Notes under the pieces: generated by a model | Told to the model about the DNA's origin: nothing | The model's input: the letters and a program-made list of their open reading frames with translations, nothing else | The model's database searches: none | Assembly: GCA_030690405.1 (NCBI GenBank) | Contig: JAUYGU010000080.1 | Coordinates: 1-12,697 of the forward strand | DNA length: 12,697 nucleotides | Reading direction: 5' to 3' | Source of the DNA: Dehalococcoidia bacterium | Lineage (GTDB): Bacteria > Chloroflexota > Dehalococcoidia > SM23-28-2 > RBG-16-64-32 | Position numbers and translations under genes: made by a program | Shown: piece by piece, positions 1-6,226 of the stretch | Layout of the letters: every line of letters begins with the position of its first letter | Position numbering within the stretch: position 1 is the stretch's first letter

Positions 1-1
1 G

Positions 2-781
2 CCCATACGCCCCGGCATCTCGCTGGGCGACATCGCGGCCGGGCTCTATACGGCGGTCGGCGTGCTCGCGGCGCTGCACGAGCGCGAGGAGAGCGGCCGG
101 GGACAGATGGTTGACATAAGTATGTTGGACTGCCAGATCGCCATCCTGGAGAACGCCTTCATGCGCTACTTCGCCACCGGCGAAGCGCCCGGGCCGATCG
201 GCACCCGCCACCCGCTGGCGACGCCGTTCCAGGCGTTCCCGACGAAGGACGGCTGGATCGTCCTCGCCCTCTCCTGGGGCGTGCCGAACCAGTGGGAGTT
301 GCTCTGCGCCACGATCGGCCGCCACGACCTGATCGACGACCGGCGCTTCGACACACCCGGCCTGCGCACGGAGCACCACGCGGAGCTGGAGCCGCTGCTG
401 AACGAGGCGCTGCGCCGGCGGACGACCGGGGAGTGGCTGCGCGAGTTCGACGCGATCGGCCTGCCCTGCGGACCGCTGAACGACATCCCCCAGGCGGCGG
501 AGCAGCCGCAGGTGAAGGCGCGGGGGATGCTGGTGGACGTGGCGCACCCCGCCGGCTTCAGCCTCCGGATCCCCGATACGCCGGTCAAGCTGAGCCGCAC
601 GCCCGGCGGCATCCAGGGCCCGCCGCCGGCGATCGGTCAGCACACGGATGAGGTGCTGACGGCGCTTCTGGGACTATCGCCGGAAGAGATCGCGGGGCTG
701 CGGGCGGCGAACGTGGTGTTCGGGCCGCTGCCCAGTCCGGTGGAGCGGCTGCGCCAGCGCGAGGGCGATACCCGCCCGTAG
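2..781 (+). CDS. Family III (CaiB/BaiF-type) CoA-transferase, 3' part
   Basis: The gene is cut by the left edge; the reading frame is open from base 2 and the visible 259 residues are the C-terminal two-thirds of a protein usually near 400 aa. Enzymes of this family move coenzyme A between carboxylic acids in the cytosol. The fragment opens with a family-typical glycine-rich stretch (GISLGDIAAGLYTAVGVLAA). Fragment residues 32-43 read GRGQMVDISMLD, and D43 aligns with the nucleophilic Asp (Asp169 in formyl-CoA transferase), so this copy looks catalytically competent. The C-terminal part has GLPCGPLNDI and the usual PDTPVKLSRTPG region. It faces a second CoA-transferase, and its TAG stop lies inside a palindrome shared with that gene. 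Substrate is unknown. The fold assignment is very secure, the substrate is not. Confidence 0.93.
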   Translation, partial: PIRPGISLGDIAAGLYTAVGVLAALHEREESGRGQMVDISMLDCQIAILENAFMRYFATGEAPGPIGTRHPLATPFQAFPTKDGWIVLALSWGVPNQWELLCATIGRHDLIDDRRFDTPGLRTEHHAELEPLLNEALRRRTTGEWLREFDAIGLPCGPLNDIPQAAEQPQVKARGMLVDVAHPAGFSLRIPDTPVKLSRTPGGIQGPPPAIGQHTDEVLTALLGLSPEEIAGLRAANVVFGPLPSPVERLRQREGDTRP

Positions 782-804
782 GGGCGCAGCATGCTGCGCC
801 CCTA
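779..804. repeat. 26-bp perfect palindrome, dispersed repeat copy 1
   Basis: This is a perfect inverted repeat: TAGGGGCG, a 10-base core centred on GCATGC, then CGCCCCTA. It lies exactly between two convergent genes. The leftmost TAG is the stop codon of the plus-strand CoA-transferase and the rightmost CTA is the stop codon of the minus-strand one. It could form a strong hairpin in either transcript and may end transcription in both directions, but no T-run follows on either side, so it is not a classical intrinsic terminator. A 26-bp relative with the same arms occurs at 11967-11992 and a degenerate one at 3726-3748. Confidence 0.85.
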
Positions 805-1989
805 GACCACACCCTCTTCCCGCAGCCGCTCGATCTCCTCGTCGCCGTAGCCGAAGGCGGCCAGCACCTCCGAAGTGTGCTCGCCCAGGTCAGGCGACGC
901 GGGGGCGGGCGAGGCCGGCGTCTCGCTGAAGGCGATCGGGCAGTTGACCGCCGTGATCTCCCCCAGCCGCGGGTGCTGAACGGGCACCAGGTAGCCGTTA
1001 TCGTAGGCCTGGGGCTCGGCGGCGACCTGCGCGTAGTCGTAGACGGGCGCGCAGAAGATGTCCTCCGCCTCCAGCCGCTCCAGCCATTCCGCCGCCGGCC
1101 GCGTCGAGAAGTGCTCGTCCAGCAGGCGGTTCAGCTCCTCGCGGCCGCGGATGCGGTCGCCAACACCGGCGAAGCGCCCGTCCGTCTCCAGGTCGGGTCG
1201 CTCGATGGCGCGACAGAACGCGGGCCAGCGCTGCGGGTAGACACCGCCGACGGCCATGTAGCCGTCGGCGGTGCGAAACGTGTACCAGAGGAGCGTGAGG
1301 TGGGCGTTGCCGCGACCGCCCTTCGGCAGCTTCTCGCCGGTGAGCAGGTGGTGGGTCAGCTCCCACGATTGGCCGGCGAGCATGCTGCCGAGCAGCGAGG
1401 CCTCCACGGCCTGGCCGCGACCAGTGCGCTCGCGGGCGAAGAGGGCGCTGACGATGCCGAGGGCCAGCGTGACCGCGCCGATGTGGTCGGCGATGGCGAC
1501 GCCGGTGGGCAGAGGCGTCTCGTCCTCGCCGGTGGTGCTCATGAGACCGCTCATCGCCTGCGCCAGGATGTCGTTGCCGGGCTTCCAGCCGAGCCTGCCC
1601 TTTGTACCGAAGGCGGAGGCGCCGGCGTAGATGACGCGAGGGTTGACCTGCTGGAACGCCTCGTAGCCCAGGCCCAGCTTCTCCATCACCCCCGGCCGGA
1701 AGTTGTGGGCGACGACGTCGCAATCGCGGGCGAGACGGAGGGCGATCTCGCGCCCCCGCTCCGACTTCAGGTCCAGGGTGAGGCTCTTCTTGCCGCGGTT
1801 GAGCGCCAGGAAGTAGGCGCTGACGCCGCGTTTGCGGTCCATACCCAGGACGCGGCCGATCTCGCCGCGGCCGGGCTCCTCGATCTTGATCACCTCGGCG
1901 CCCATATCGGCCATCAGCAGGGTGGCGTAGGCGCCCTGCTGGGCGATGGTGAAGTCCAGGACTCGAATGCCTTCCAGCGGTCCGCCCAT
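802..1989 (-). CDS. Family III CoA-transferase lacking the nucleophilic Asp
   Basis: This is a complete 395-residue CaiB/BaiF-type protein. The ATG at 1989 is chosen because GAGGAGG sits about 7 bases upstream and the family-typical N-terminus (MGGPLEGIRVLDF) begins there; an upstream in-frame ATG at 2046 adds 19 unrelated residues. Other family landmarks are GAEVIKIE (30-37), the FRPGVMEKLGLGYE segment (97-110) and the C-terminal CAPVYDYAQV region. At the position of the catalytic Asp the motif reads GRGQAVEASLLG (190-201), so G201 replaces Asp. The protein may use another residue, have changed role, or act as the non-catalytic half of a heteromer. It is divergent from the enolase-superfamily gene and probably transcribed from the promoter at 2018-2046. 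The substrate cannot be told from the sequence. Confidence 0.92.
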   Translation of the reverse strand: MGGPLEGIRVLDFTIAQQGAYATLLMADMGAEVIKIEEPGRGEIGRVLGMDRKRGVSAYFLALNRGKKSLTLDLKSERGREIALRLARDCDVVAHNFRPGVMEKLGLGYEAFQQVNPRVIYAGASAFGTKGRLGWKPGNDILAQAMSGLMSTTGEDETPLPTGVAIADHIGAVTLALGIVSALFARERTGRGQAVEASLLGSMLAGQSWELTHHLLTGEKLPKGGRGNAHLTLLWYTFRTADGYMAVGGVYPQRWPAFCRAIERPDLETDGRFAGVGDRIRGREELNRLLDEHFSTRPAAEWLERLEAEDIFCAPVYDYAQVAAEPQAYDNGYLVPVQHPRLGEITAVNCPIAFSETPASPAPASPDLGEHTSEVLAAFGYGDEEIERLREEGVV

Positions 1990-2017
1990 GGCATGCCTCC
2001 TCGATTGGGTTGAGCTT

Positions 2018-2046
2018 AGGCTATGCAGACCAGCGGCGGCTGTCAA
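2018..2046 (-). promoter_or_regulatory. Candidate promoter for CoA-transferase 2
   Basis: On the minus strand a perfect TTGACA (2046-2041) is followed after 17 bases by TAGCCT (2023-2018), a weak -10 matching TAnnnT. Transcription would start near 2011, about 20 bases before the ATG at 1989, leaving room for the GAGGAGG ribosome binding site. The -35 box is half of a palindrome shared with the divergent gene's promoter. Confidence 0.45.
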
Positions 2047-2055
2047 CGCGTTGAC
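2042..2055. promoter_or_regulatory. 14-bp palindrome joining two divergent -35 boxes
   Basis: GTCAACGCGTTGAC is a perfect inverted repeat in the 127-bp region between divergent genes. It contains most of the -35 box of each: TTGACA on the minus strand and TTGACT on the plus strand. A protein bound here would cover both promoters, so it is a candidate operator; the symmetry may also simply reflect two abutting -35 boxes. Confidence 0.4.
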
Positions 2056-2080
2056 TGCGGCGAGACGGCCTGCCTAAGAT
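2051..2080 (+). promoter_or_regulatory. Candidate promoter of the enolase-superfamily gene
   Basis: TTGACT (2051-2056) and TAAGAT (2075-2080) are separated by 18 bases, a good match to a housekeeping-sigma promoter. Transcription would begin near 2087, about 30 bases before the ATG at 2117, and the leader contains AGGAG at 2106-2110. Confidence 0.5.
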
Positions 2081-2116
2081 GCGAGCGAATTCCGCCGCCA
2101 GCCCCAGGAGCCGCCG

Positions 2117-3250
2117 ATGAAGATCACCCAGGTCAATGTCCGCCTGTTCGAGATGCCGATGCCACGGCCGTTCCACCCGACGTGGCAGTTCCTGCCCACC
2201 ACCGCCGCGCGCATCCACCTGGTGGAGGTGCACACGGACGAAGGGATCGTCGGCATCGGGTCGGGCGGCGTGCCGGTGCGCTGGGAGGTCGCCGGGCTGT
2301 TCCTGGCGGGCCAGGACCCGTTCGATATGGACCGCCACGTCGCCCAGCTGCGGTCGATGGCGTTCTTCGTGGGGCGGCCGTGGCCGGTGGAGGTGGCGCT
2401 GTGGGACGTCATCGGCAAGGCGACCGGCCAGCCGGTATACCGGCTGCTGGGCGGCAGCACGACGAAGCTGAAGGCGTACGCCTCCACCGGCGAGCTGCGC
2501 GGCCTGGAGGCGCGCGTCGAGTCGGCGCAGCAGATCGTCGCCGAGGGGTTCAAGGCGCTGAAGCTGCGCTTTCACTCCGCTGACGTGCGCGAGGACATCC
2601 GCACGCTGGAGGCGGTTCGGAAGGCCGTCGGCGACGACATCGACATCATGGTGGACGGCAACTGGGGCTGGCGGATCGCGCCGGACCTGCAGCCGAACCG
2701 CTGGGACCTGAAGACGGCGATCGCGGCGGCGAAGGAGATGGAGCGCTACGGGGTCTACTGGCTGGAGGAACCGCTGGACGCCTACGACTACGACGGGCTG
2801 GCGGAGCTGCGCTCGCATCTTTCGACGCTAAGGTTAGCCGGCGGCGAACTGAACCGCGGGCCGGAGGAGATACGGACGTACCTGGAGAAGGGCTGCCTGG
2901 ACGTGTACCAGCCGGACTGCACGTTCATCGGCGGGATCAGCACGGCGCGGAAGATCGCGGCGATGGTGGAGGGGGCGGGGAAGGTGTTCACGCCGCACAC
3001 CTGGACGAACGGCATCGGCCTGGTGGCGAACCTGCACGTGGCAGCGGCCTCTTCGGGCGTGCCGTACATCGAGTTCCCCTACGACCCGCCGAACTGGACG
3101 CCGGAGACGCGCGACTTCATCTTCGCGGAGCCGCTGCGCATCGACGGCGAGGGGTACGTGCGGCTGCCGCAGAAGCCGGGCCTGGGGATCGAGCTGGACG
3201 AGGAGAAGCTCGCGAAGTACGAGCAGAAGGACACGAGCAGGCTGGTGTAG
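2117..3250 (+). CDS. Mandelate racemase/muconate lactonizing enzyme family protein
   Basis: This 377-residue protein is an enolase-superfamily enzyme, which abstracts a proton next to a carboxylate held by Mg2+ in the cytosol; members racemise, dehydrate or cycloisomerise sugar acids and related substrates. The N-terminal capping domain spans about residues 1-125 and the barrel follows. Likely metal ligands are D180 (VDGNWGW), E217 or E218 (WLEEP) and E244 (AGGELNRG). The barrel-strand-2 base motif reads K149-L-R151, and a His-Asp pair is present with H294 (PHTW) and D266 (QPD). A His on strand 7 favours the mandelate-racemase subgroup, mostly dehydratases and racemases. The start has AGGAG six bases upstream. 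The family is secure; the exact reaction is not. The divergent CoA-transferase hints at a carboxylic-acid pathway, by inference only. Confidence 0.93.
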   Translation: MKITQVNVRLFEMPMPRPFHPTWQFLPTTAARIHLVEVHTDEGIVGIGSGGVPVRWEVAGLFLAGQDPFDMDRHVAQLRSMAFFVGRPWPVEVALWDVIGKATGQPVYRLLGGSTTKLKAYASTGELRGLEARVESAQQIVAEGFKALKLRFHSADVREDIRTLEAVRKAVGDDIDIMVDGNWGWRIAPDLQPNRWDLKTAIAAAKEMERYGVYWLEEPLDAYDYDGLAELRSHLSTLRLAGGELNRGPEEIRTYLEKGCLDVYQPDCTFIGGISTARKIAAMVEGAGKVFTPHTWTNGIGLVANLHVAAASSGVPYIEFPYDPPNWTPETRDFIFAEPLRIDGEGYVRLPQKPGLGIELDEEKLAKYEQKDTSRLV

Positions 3251-3307
3251 AGAGGCGCGGACAGTCAGAGGTTGGAGATCGAAGACTGGAGACGCGGTGC
3301 TCAACAG

Positions 3308-3316
3308 AAAGGAGGT
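3308..3316 (+). promoter_or_regulatory. Strong ribosome binding site fixing a TTG start
   Basis: AAAGGAGGT is a near-perfect anti-16S complement six bases upstream of TTG at 3323. It decides the start of the next gene in preference to the in-frame ATG at 3272, which has no comparable site. Confidence 0.7.
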
Positions 3317-3322
3317 CCGCAA

Positions 3323-3706
3323 TTGGCCGGTCCCGTGGAGAAAGCCATTCGCAGACTGAAGCCCCCCTTGTGCCTAAAGACGCTTGCCCAGTCTAAACGC
3401 TTTGTACTTCATGCAATGGACAGCGCTGATATGGTACTCCTGCTGGGAAAGAGACGGACTCCGGCTCGCGTTCCCTGGGAGTGCTTGGAGGGCATCCCGG
3501 GCTTTATGAAACGCAAAGGCAATGGTTGGCTTTACGTCGGCGGGTCTCACTCCGTAGAGGGTGACCCAGGGACGCTGGACGAGCATCTTAAGGGTCATAT
3601 CAAAACCCATGTAGCAAACTACATCGCGCGGGTTCTATCGGACGCGGGGGTTGTGGACGTGCGGCTCGGCCGGGCGGTGCAGCTACGACTACGACCTGGA
3701 TTCTGA
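3323..3706 (+). CDS. Hypothetical small protein, lower-GC orphan
   Basis: I do not recognise a family. With the TTG start the product is 127 residues, basic in its first third, soluble, with no signal peptide or membrane segment. A central part has VPWECLEGIPGFM (50-62) and GWLYVGGSHS (68-77), followed by a segment rich in predicted helix (GTLDEHLKGHIKTHVANYI, 83-101) and a short Val/Arg-rich end resembling a beta hairpin; the helix-helix-hairpin order would fit a small winged-helix-like domain, which is only a guess. The 60 bases at 3361-3420 are about 52% G+C by direct count, well below the neighbouring genes, and codon use looks different. It sits alone, 72 bases after the enolase-superfamily gene, and may be a recent arrival. 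Confidence 0.6.
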   Translation: MAGPVEKAIRRLKPPLCLKTLAQSKRFVLHAMDSADMVLLLGKRRTPARVPWECLEGIPGFMKRKGNGWLYVGGSHSVEGDPGTLDEHLKGHIKTHVANYIARVLSDAGVVDVRLGRAVQLRLRPGF

Positions 3707-3725
3707 GACGTCCACCCCCAAACCC

Positions 3726-3748
3726 TAGCGACCTGAAGGTCGCCCCTA
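3726..3748. repeat. Degenerate palindrome, dispersed repeat copy 2
   Basis: The core GCGACCTGAAGGTCGC (3728-3743) is a 7-bp stem around two bases. The right arm continues as CCCCTA, as in the copies at 779 and 11965, while the left arm begins TAG but has lost its G-run. It lies almost centred in the 62-bp gap between two convergent genes. It may act as a terminator-like hairpin, but no T-run is present. Confidence 0.6.
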
Positions 3749-3768
3749 CAGGGCGCCGGGGTCGCCGG

Positions 3769-4488
3769 CTACGAGATGCCGCCGAAGCCGGGCGGCAGGC
3801 CGTCCAGGTGGGCGACGTCGTTGAGGCGCCAGATGACGCGCCGGTCGCCCTCCGCCCGGATGGACGTGATGCCGGCGTTGAAGGCATAGAAGACGAAGTC
3901 GGGCTCCACACCCAGGACGTGGCTGACGTAGGTCTGGATCACCGCCCCGTGGGCCACGATCGCCACCCGCTTGCCGCGGCACTCCTCTATCGCCTTGTCG
4001 ACTGCGGCGGTAACACGGCGGCGGGCCGCCGCGCTGCCCTCGCTGCCCGGGAACGAGTCCCAGGTCGGGCGGCGAGCGATGCGCCCCCGTAGGGCAAGCG
4101 CCTCCTCCTCGGAGAAGGCGCCGTAGTCGTGCTGCGCTCCGCCAAGGTCGATCTCGCGCAGCTCATCCAGGACTCGCACGGTCAGCCCCGCCTGGTCGGC
4201 GATCGCCTGGGCCGTCTCCAGCGCGCGCCGCAGGGGGCTGGCGTAGACGGCGTCGATCCTCTGGCGGGCGAAGCGGCGAGCCAGGCGGCCGGCCTGCTCA
4301 AGGCCGACGCTGCTCAGGGGCGGGTCGTCGTCCGGGCCCTCGTACTCGCCACGGTTCCCCTCGGACTGCGCGTGGCGGACGAGGTACAGGCGCGTCGCCT
4401 CGCCGCCGATGAGCAGGAGATCGCGGAAGTAGTAGGCGATGGGCTCGCCGCGGGGCTCGCCTCGCGGACCGGATGTTACCTGTTCCAT
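3769..4488 (-). CDS. Histidine phosphatase (phosphoglycerate mutase-like)
   Basis: This 239-residue cytosolic protein belongs to the histidine phosphatase superfamily, which forms a phosphohistidine during transfer or hydrolysis of phosphate. The signature LYLVRHAQSEGNR (34-46) supplies R38 and the phospho-accepting H39. YASPLRRALETA (82-93) gives the next Arg, ELREIDLG (109-116) the acid region, and VAIVAHGAVIQT (175-186) the second His, H180. Residues 1-30 form an unusual Gly/Pro/Arg-rich extension. The start is uncertain: in-frame ATGs lie at 4488, 4497 and 4500, none with a clear ribosome binding site. It is divergent from the glycosidase-like gene at 4540. Substrate cannot be predicted; such proteins act on sugar phosphates, nucleotides, cofactor intermediates or proteins. 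No metabolic partner is adjacent. Confidence 0.9.
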   Translation of the reverse strand: MEQVTSGPRGEPRGEPIAYYFRDLLLIGGEATRLYLVRHAQSEGNRGEYEGPDDDPPLSSVGLEQAGRLARRFARQRIDAVYASPLRRALETAQAIADQAGLTVRVLDELREIDLGGAQHDYGAFSEEEALALRGRIARRPTWDSFPGSEGSAAARRRVTAAVDKAIEECRGKRVAIVAHGAVIQTYVSHVLGVEPDFVFYAFNAGITSIRAEGDRRVIWRLNDVAHLDGLPPGFGGIS

Positions 4489-4539
4489 CAACGCCATCAT
4501 ATGCCAGCCACGCGCGAATGGGCTATACTCGGAGCCGCC
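4489..4539. promoter_or_regulatory. Short divergent promoter region
   Basis: About 50 bases separate the histidine phosphatase and glycosidase-like genes. TATACT (4524-4529, plus) could be a -10 for the rightward gene, and the same bases read leftward give TATAGC (4527-4522). No convincing -35 is visible on either side. GGAG at 4531-4534 is a possible ribosome binding site for the ATG at 4540, although a transcript starting from this -10 would begin only a few bases before the start codon. Confidence 0.35.
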
Positions 4540-5634
4540 ATGGAGACCGGCGTTAGCTACTTCTCGTCGCGCACCCTGCGCCACGTCAGCGACGACATCC
4601 AGGAGATGGTCGACCAGGGCTGCAGCTACGTCGTCCACTGCTACACGGAGACCGACCTCGCCTACTACCGCGACACGATGCGCGACGTCGTCGCCGCCAG
4701 CCACGGCGCCGGCCTGGAGGCGTGGCTGGACCCCTGGGGCGTCGCCGGCATCTTCTCCGGCGAGACGTTCACCCGCTTCCCGCTGGACCACCCGGAGGCG
4801 TGGCAGCTGCTCTCGGACGGCCGGCGCGTGGGCGCGGCCTGCCCCAACCACCCGGAGACGCGGGCGTTCCTGCGTGGCTGGATCGACGGCTGCGCGGCGG
4901 CGGGAGGAGACGTCCTGTTCTGGGACGAACCGCACTTCTACGTCGGCCTGTGGCGCGGCGACCTCTCCGGCGCCTGGGCCTGTCGCTGCGAGGCCTGCCG
5001 GGCGCTCTTTCACGAGCGCTACGGCGGCGACATGCCGCTTGAGTTCACGGCCGAGGTCCGCGCCTTCCGGGAGTCGTCGCTGATCGACCTGCTAACGCAG
5101 ATGTGCCGCTACGGCCACGAGAAGGGGCTGCGCAACGCGCTCTGTCTCCTGCCGGCCGACCTGGCGGGGCACGGCTTCCCGCAGCAGCAGGAGCGGCTGA
5201 CCGGGGCGCTGGAGCGCCGGCTGGCGGAGGCGCCGGCGGGGACGCTGGAGGCGATGCTCCACTTCGGCGTGGGCGATTACCTGGCCGCGGCCGCGATCCC
5301 CGACCTGGACATCTTCGGCTGCGACCCGTACTGGCACCTGTTCGGGACGGAACCGGAGCCGTTCGTGCGCGCCTACGGCGGGGCGGCGGCGGAGGCGGCG
5401 CGCAGGCACGGCCGCGACCTCCAGCTCTGGGTACAGGCGTTCTCGGTGCCGGAGGGGCGGGAGGAGGAGCTGCGCACAGGCCTGCGGGTGGCGCAGGAGC
5501 TGGGGGCGAGCCACGTCGCCGCCTGGAGCTTCGAGGGGACGGCCAGCATGTCGCAGATCCGCTGCGCCCGCCCGGACGTGGTGTGGCGCATCGTAGGCGA
5601 GGAGTTCCGGCGGCTGCGGGGCGAAGAGCCCTAG
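4540..5634 (+). CDS. Putative TIM-barrel glycoside-hydrolase-like protein
   Basis: The product is 364 residues, with no signal peptide or membrane segment, so probably cytosolic. I assign it only loosely: strand-like segments alternate with helices as in a TIM barrel (SYVVHCYTE 29-37, LEAWLDPWG 59-67, VLFWDEPHF 125-133, LDIFGCDPYW 256-265, LQLWVQAFS 294-302, VAAWSFEG 326-333). D129/E130 lie at a strand end, where catalytic acids of such barrels sit, and E332 is another candidate. After D129/E130 comes a Cys cluster (C148, C150, C153 followed by ALF), a pattern I associate with bacterial glycosidase-like barrels, where it may brace a loop. The ATG at 4540 follows GGAG; the frame is open further upstream but only as an antisense shadow. 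It is divergent from the phosphatase and its stop interlocks with the next gene's stop. No substrate can be named. Confidence 0.8.
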   Translation: METGVSYFSSRTLRHVSDDIQEMVDQGCSYVVHCYTETDLAYYRDTMRDVVAASHGAGLEAWLDPWGVAGIFSGETFTRFPLDHPEAWQLLSDGRRVGAACPNHPETRAFLRGWIDGCAAAGGDVLFWDEPHFYVGLWRGDLSGAWACRCEACRALFHERYGGDMPLEFTAEVRAFRESSLIDLLTQMCRYGHEKGLRNALCLLPADLAGHGFPQQQERLTGALERRLAEAPAGTLEAMLHFGVGDYLAAAAIPDLDIFGCDPYWHLFGTEPEPFVRAYGGAAAEAARRHGRDLQLWVQAFSVPEGREEELRTGLRVAQELGASHVAAWSFEGTASMSQIRCARPDVVWRIVGEEFRRLRGEEP

Positions 5635-6218
5635 ACGTCGTCGAAGACGCCGGCCAGCAGGAGCGCCGTGGCGACGGTGTTGAAGGCGGCGTGCAGGCCG
5701 ATGCCGGCGAGATAGAAGTTGCGGGTCGCCTTCGGCAGCGGCGAGCCCCTGCGGGCCCAGTCCAGCAGGCCCCGGTTGATGCCGAGGCCGACGATGAAGC
5801 TGGCGGTGGCGTGCAGGAAGAGCGGCACGGTGAAGCGGTAGGTCACGAACCAAGCGGGCGGGTCGCGCACGTACAGCGTGACGTAGACGACCGCTTCGAC
5901 GACGCCGAAGGAGAGACCGGCGACGGCCGACAGGAGCGCCGTATGGAGCCGGCCGCGCAGCAGGCGGGGCCAGCGTGCCAGGAGGAGGTAGACCCCGGAC
6001 GGCTTGACGAGCTCTTCGACTATGGGCGCGCCGAGGAACGGCAGGAGGAGAAGTCCTCCCGTTTGTGCCTCCTGGACGAACGCGCCGAAGACGCCGAAGG
6101 CGCCGCCGAGGAGGGCGATCGCAACGGCGGTTAGCTGCCCGAGAAGACCCGCCCTTTGCGACGGGGCTGGCAGCAGAAGGGGAACGCTGATTCCTTCCGG
6201 CTCGCCCGGGTCGTCCAC
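5631..6218 (-). CDS. PrsW-like intramembrane metalloprotease
   Basis: From a GTG at 6218 this is a 195-residue membrane protein with about five hydrophobic segments (near 25-48, 56-80, 92-117, 125-147 and 168-191). It carries the motifs of the PrsW/M82 family: EELVK (68-72), FGVVE (104-108), H136 in the fourth segment, and HAAFN (176-180). These Glu and His residues should bind the catalytic zinc. Bacillus PrsW cuts an anti-sigma factor within the membrane; the substrate here is unknown. The GTG lies 8 bases beyond the DinB-like gene's stop and has no clear ribosome binding site, so translational coupling is likely. The frame runs upstream to 6341 with an Arg/Pro-rich sequence that overlaps the DinB gene and does not look like protein. 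Its stop codon overlaps that of the gene opposite, sharing CTAG. Confidence 0.8.
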   Translation of the reverse strand: MDDPGEPEGISVPLLLPAPSQRAGLLGQLTAVAIALLGGAFGVFGAFVQEAQTGGLLLLPFLGAPIVEELVKPSGVYLLLARWPRLLRGRLHTALLSAVAGLSFGVVEAVVYVTLYVRDPPAWFVTYRFTVPLFLHATASFIVGLGINRGLLDWARRGSPLPKATRNFYLAGIGLHAAFNTVATALLLAGVFDDV

Positions 6219-6226
6219 GGCGCGGA

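Noticed and set aside
779..804. Classical intrinsic terminator
   Set aside because: The hairpin is strong, but no T-run follows on either strand; it is kept as a repeat with a possible 3'-end role.
877..2013. A 378-codon plus-strand frame opposite the second CoA-transferase
   Set aside because: Its product is Ala/Gly/Arg/Val-rich with no domain pattern, while the opposite strand encodes a clear family III CoA-transferase. Long antisense frames are expected at this GC content.
1990..2046. N-terminal extension of CoA-transferase 2 to the ATG at 2046
   Set aside because: The extra 19 residues do not resemble the family and span the promoter. ATG 1989 has a strong ribosome binding site and the usual N-terminus.
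3272..3322. ATG at 3272 as start of the orphan gene
   Set aside because: It has no ribosome binding site, and the strong AAAGGAGGT lies inside that extension, directly before TTG 3323.
4441..4470. Short imperfect tandem repeat in the phosphatase N-terminus
   Set aside because: The two CGGGGCTCGCC-like units are only about a dozen bases each, lie in coding sequence as Gly-Glu-Pro-Arg, and fit local low complexity.
4129..4539. Extension of the barrel protein upstream across the phosphatase gene
   Set aside because: The frame is open only as a shadow of the minus-strand phosphatase; the sequence there has no barrel features and ATG 4540 has GGAG upstream.
4501..5013. Extension of the histidine phosphatase beyond 4500
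   Set aside because: It would be antisense to the barrel protein, and the RHAQSEGN signature is already near the N-terminus from the 4488 start.
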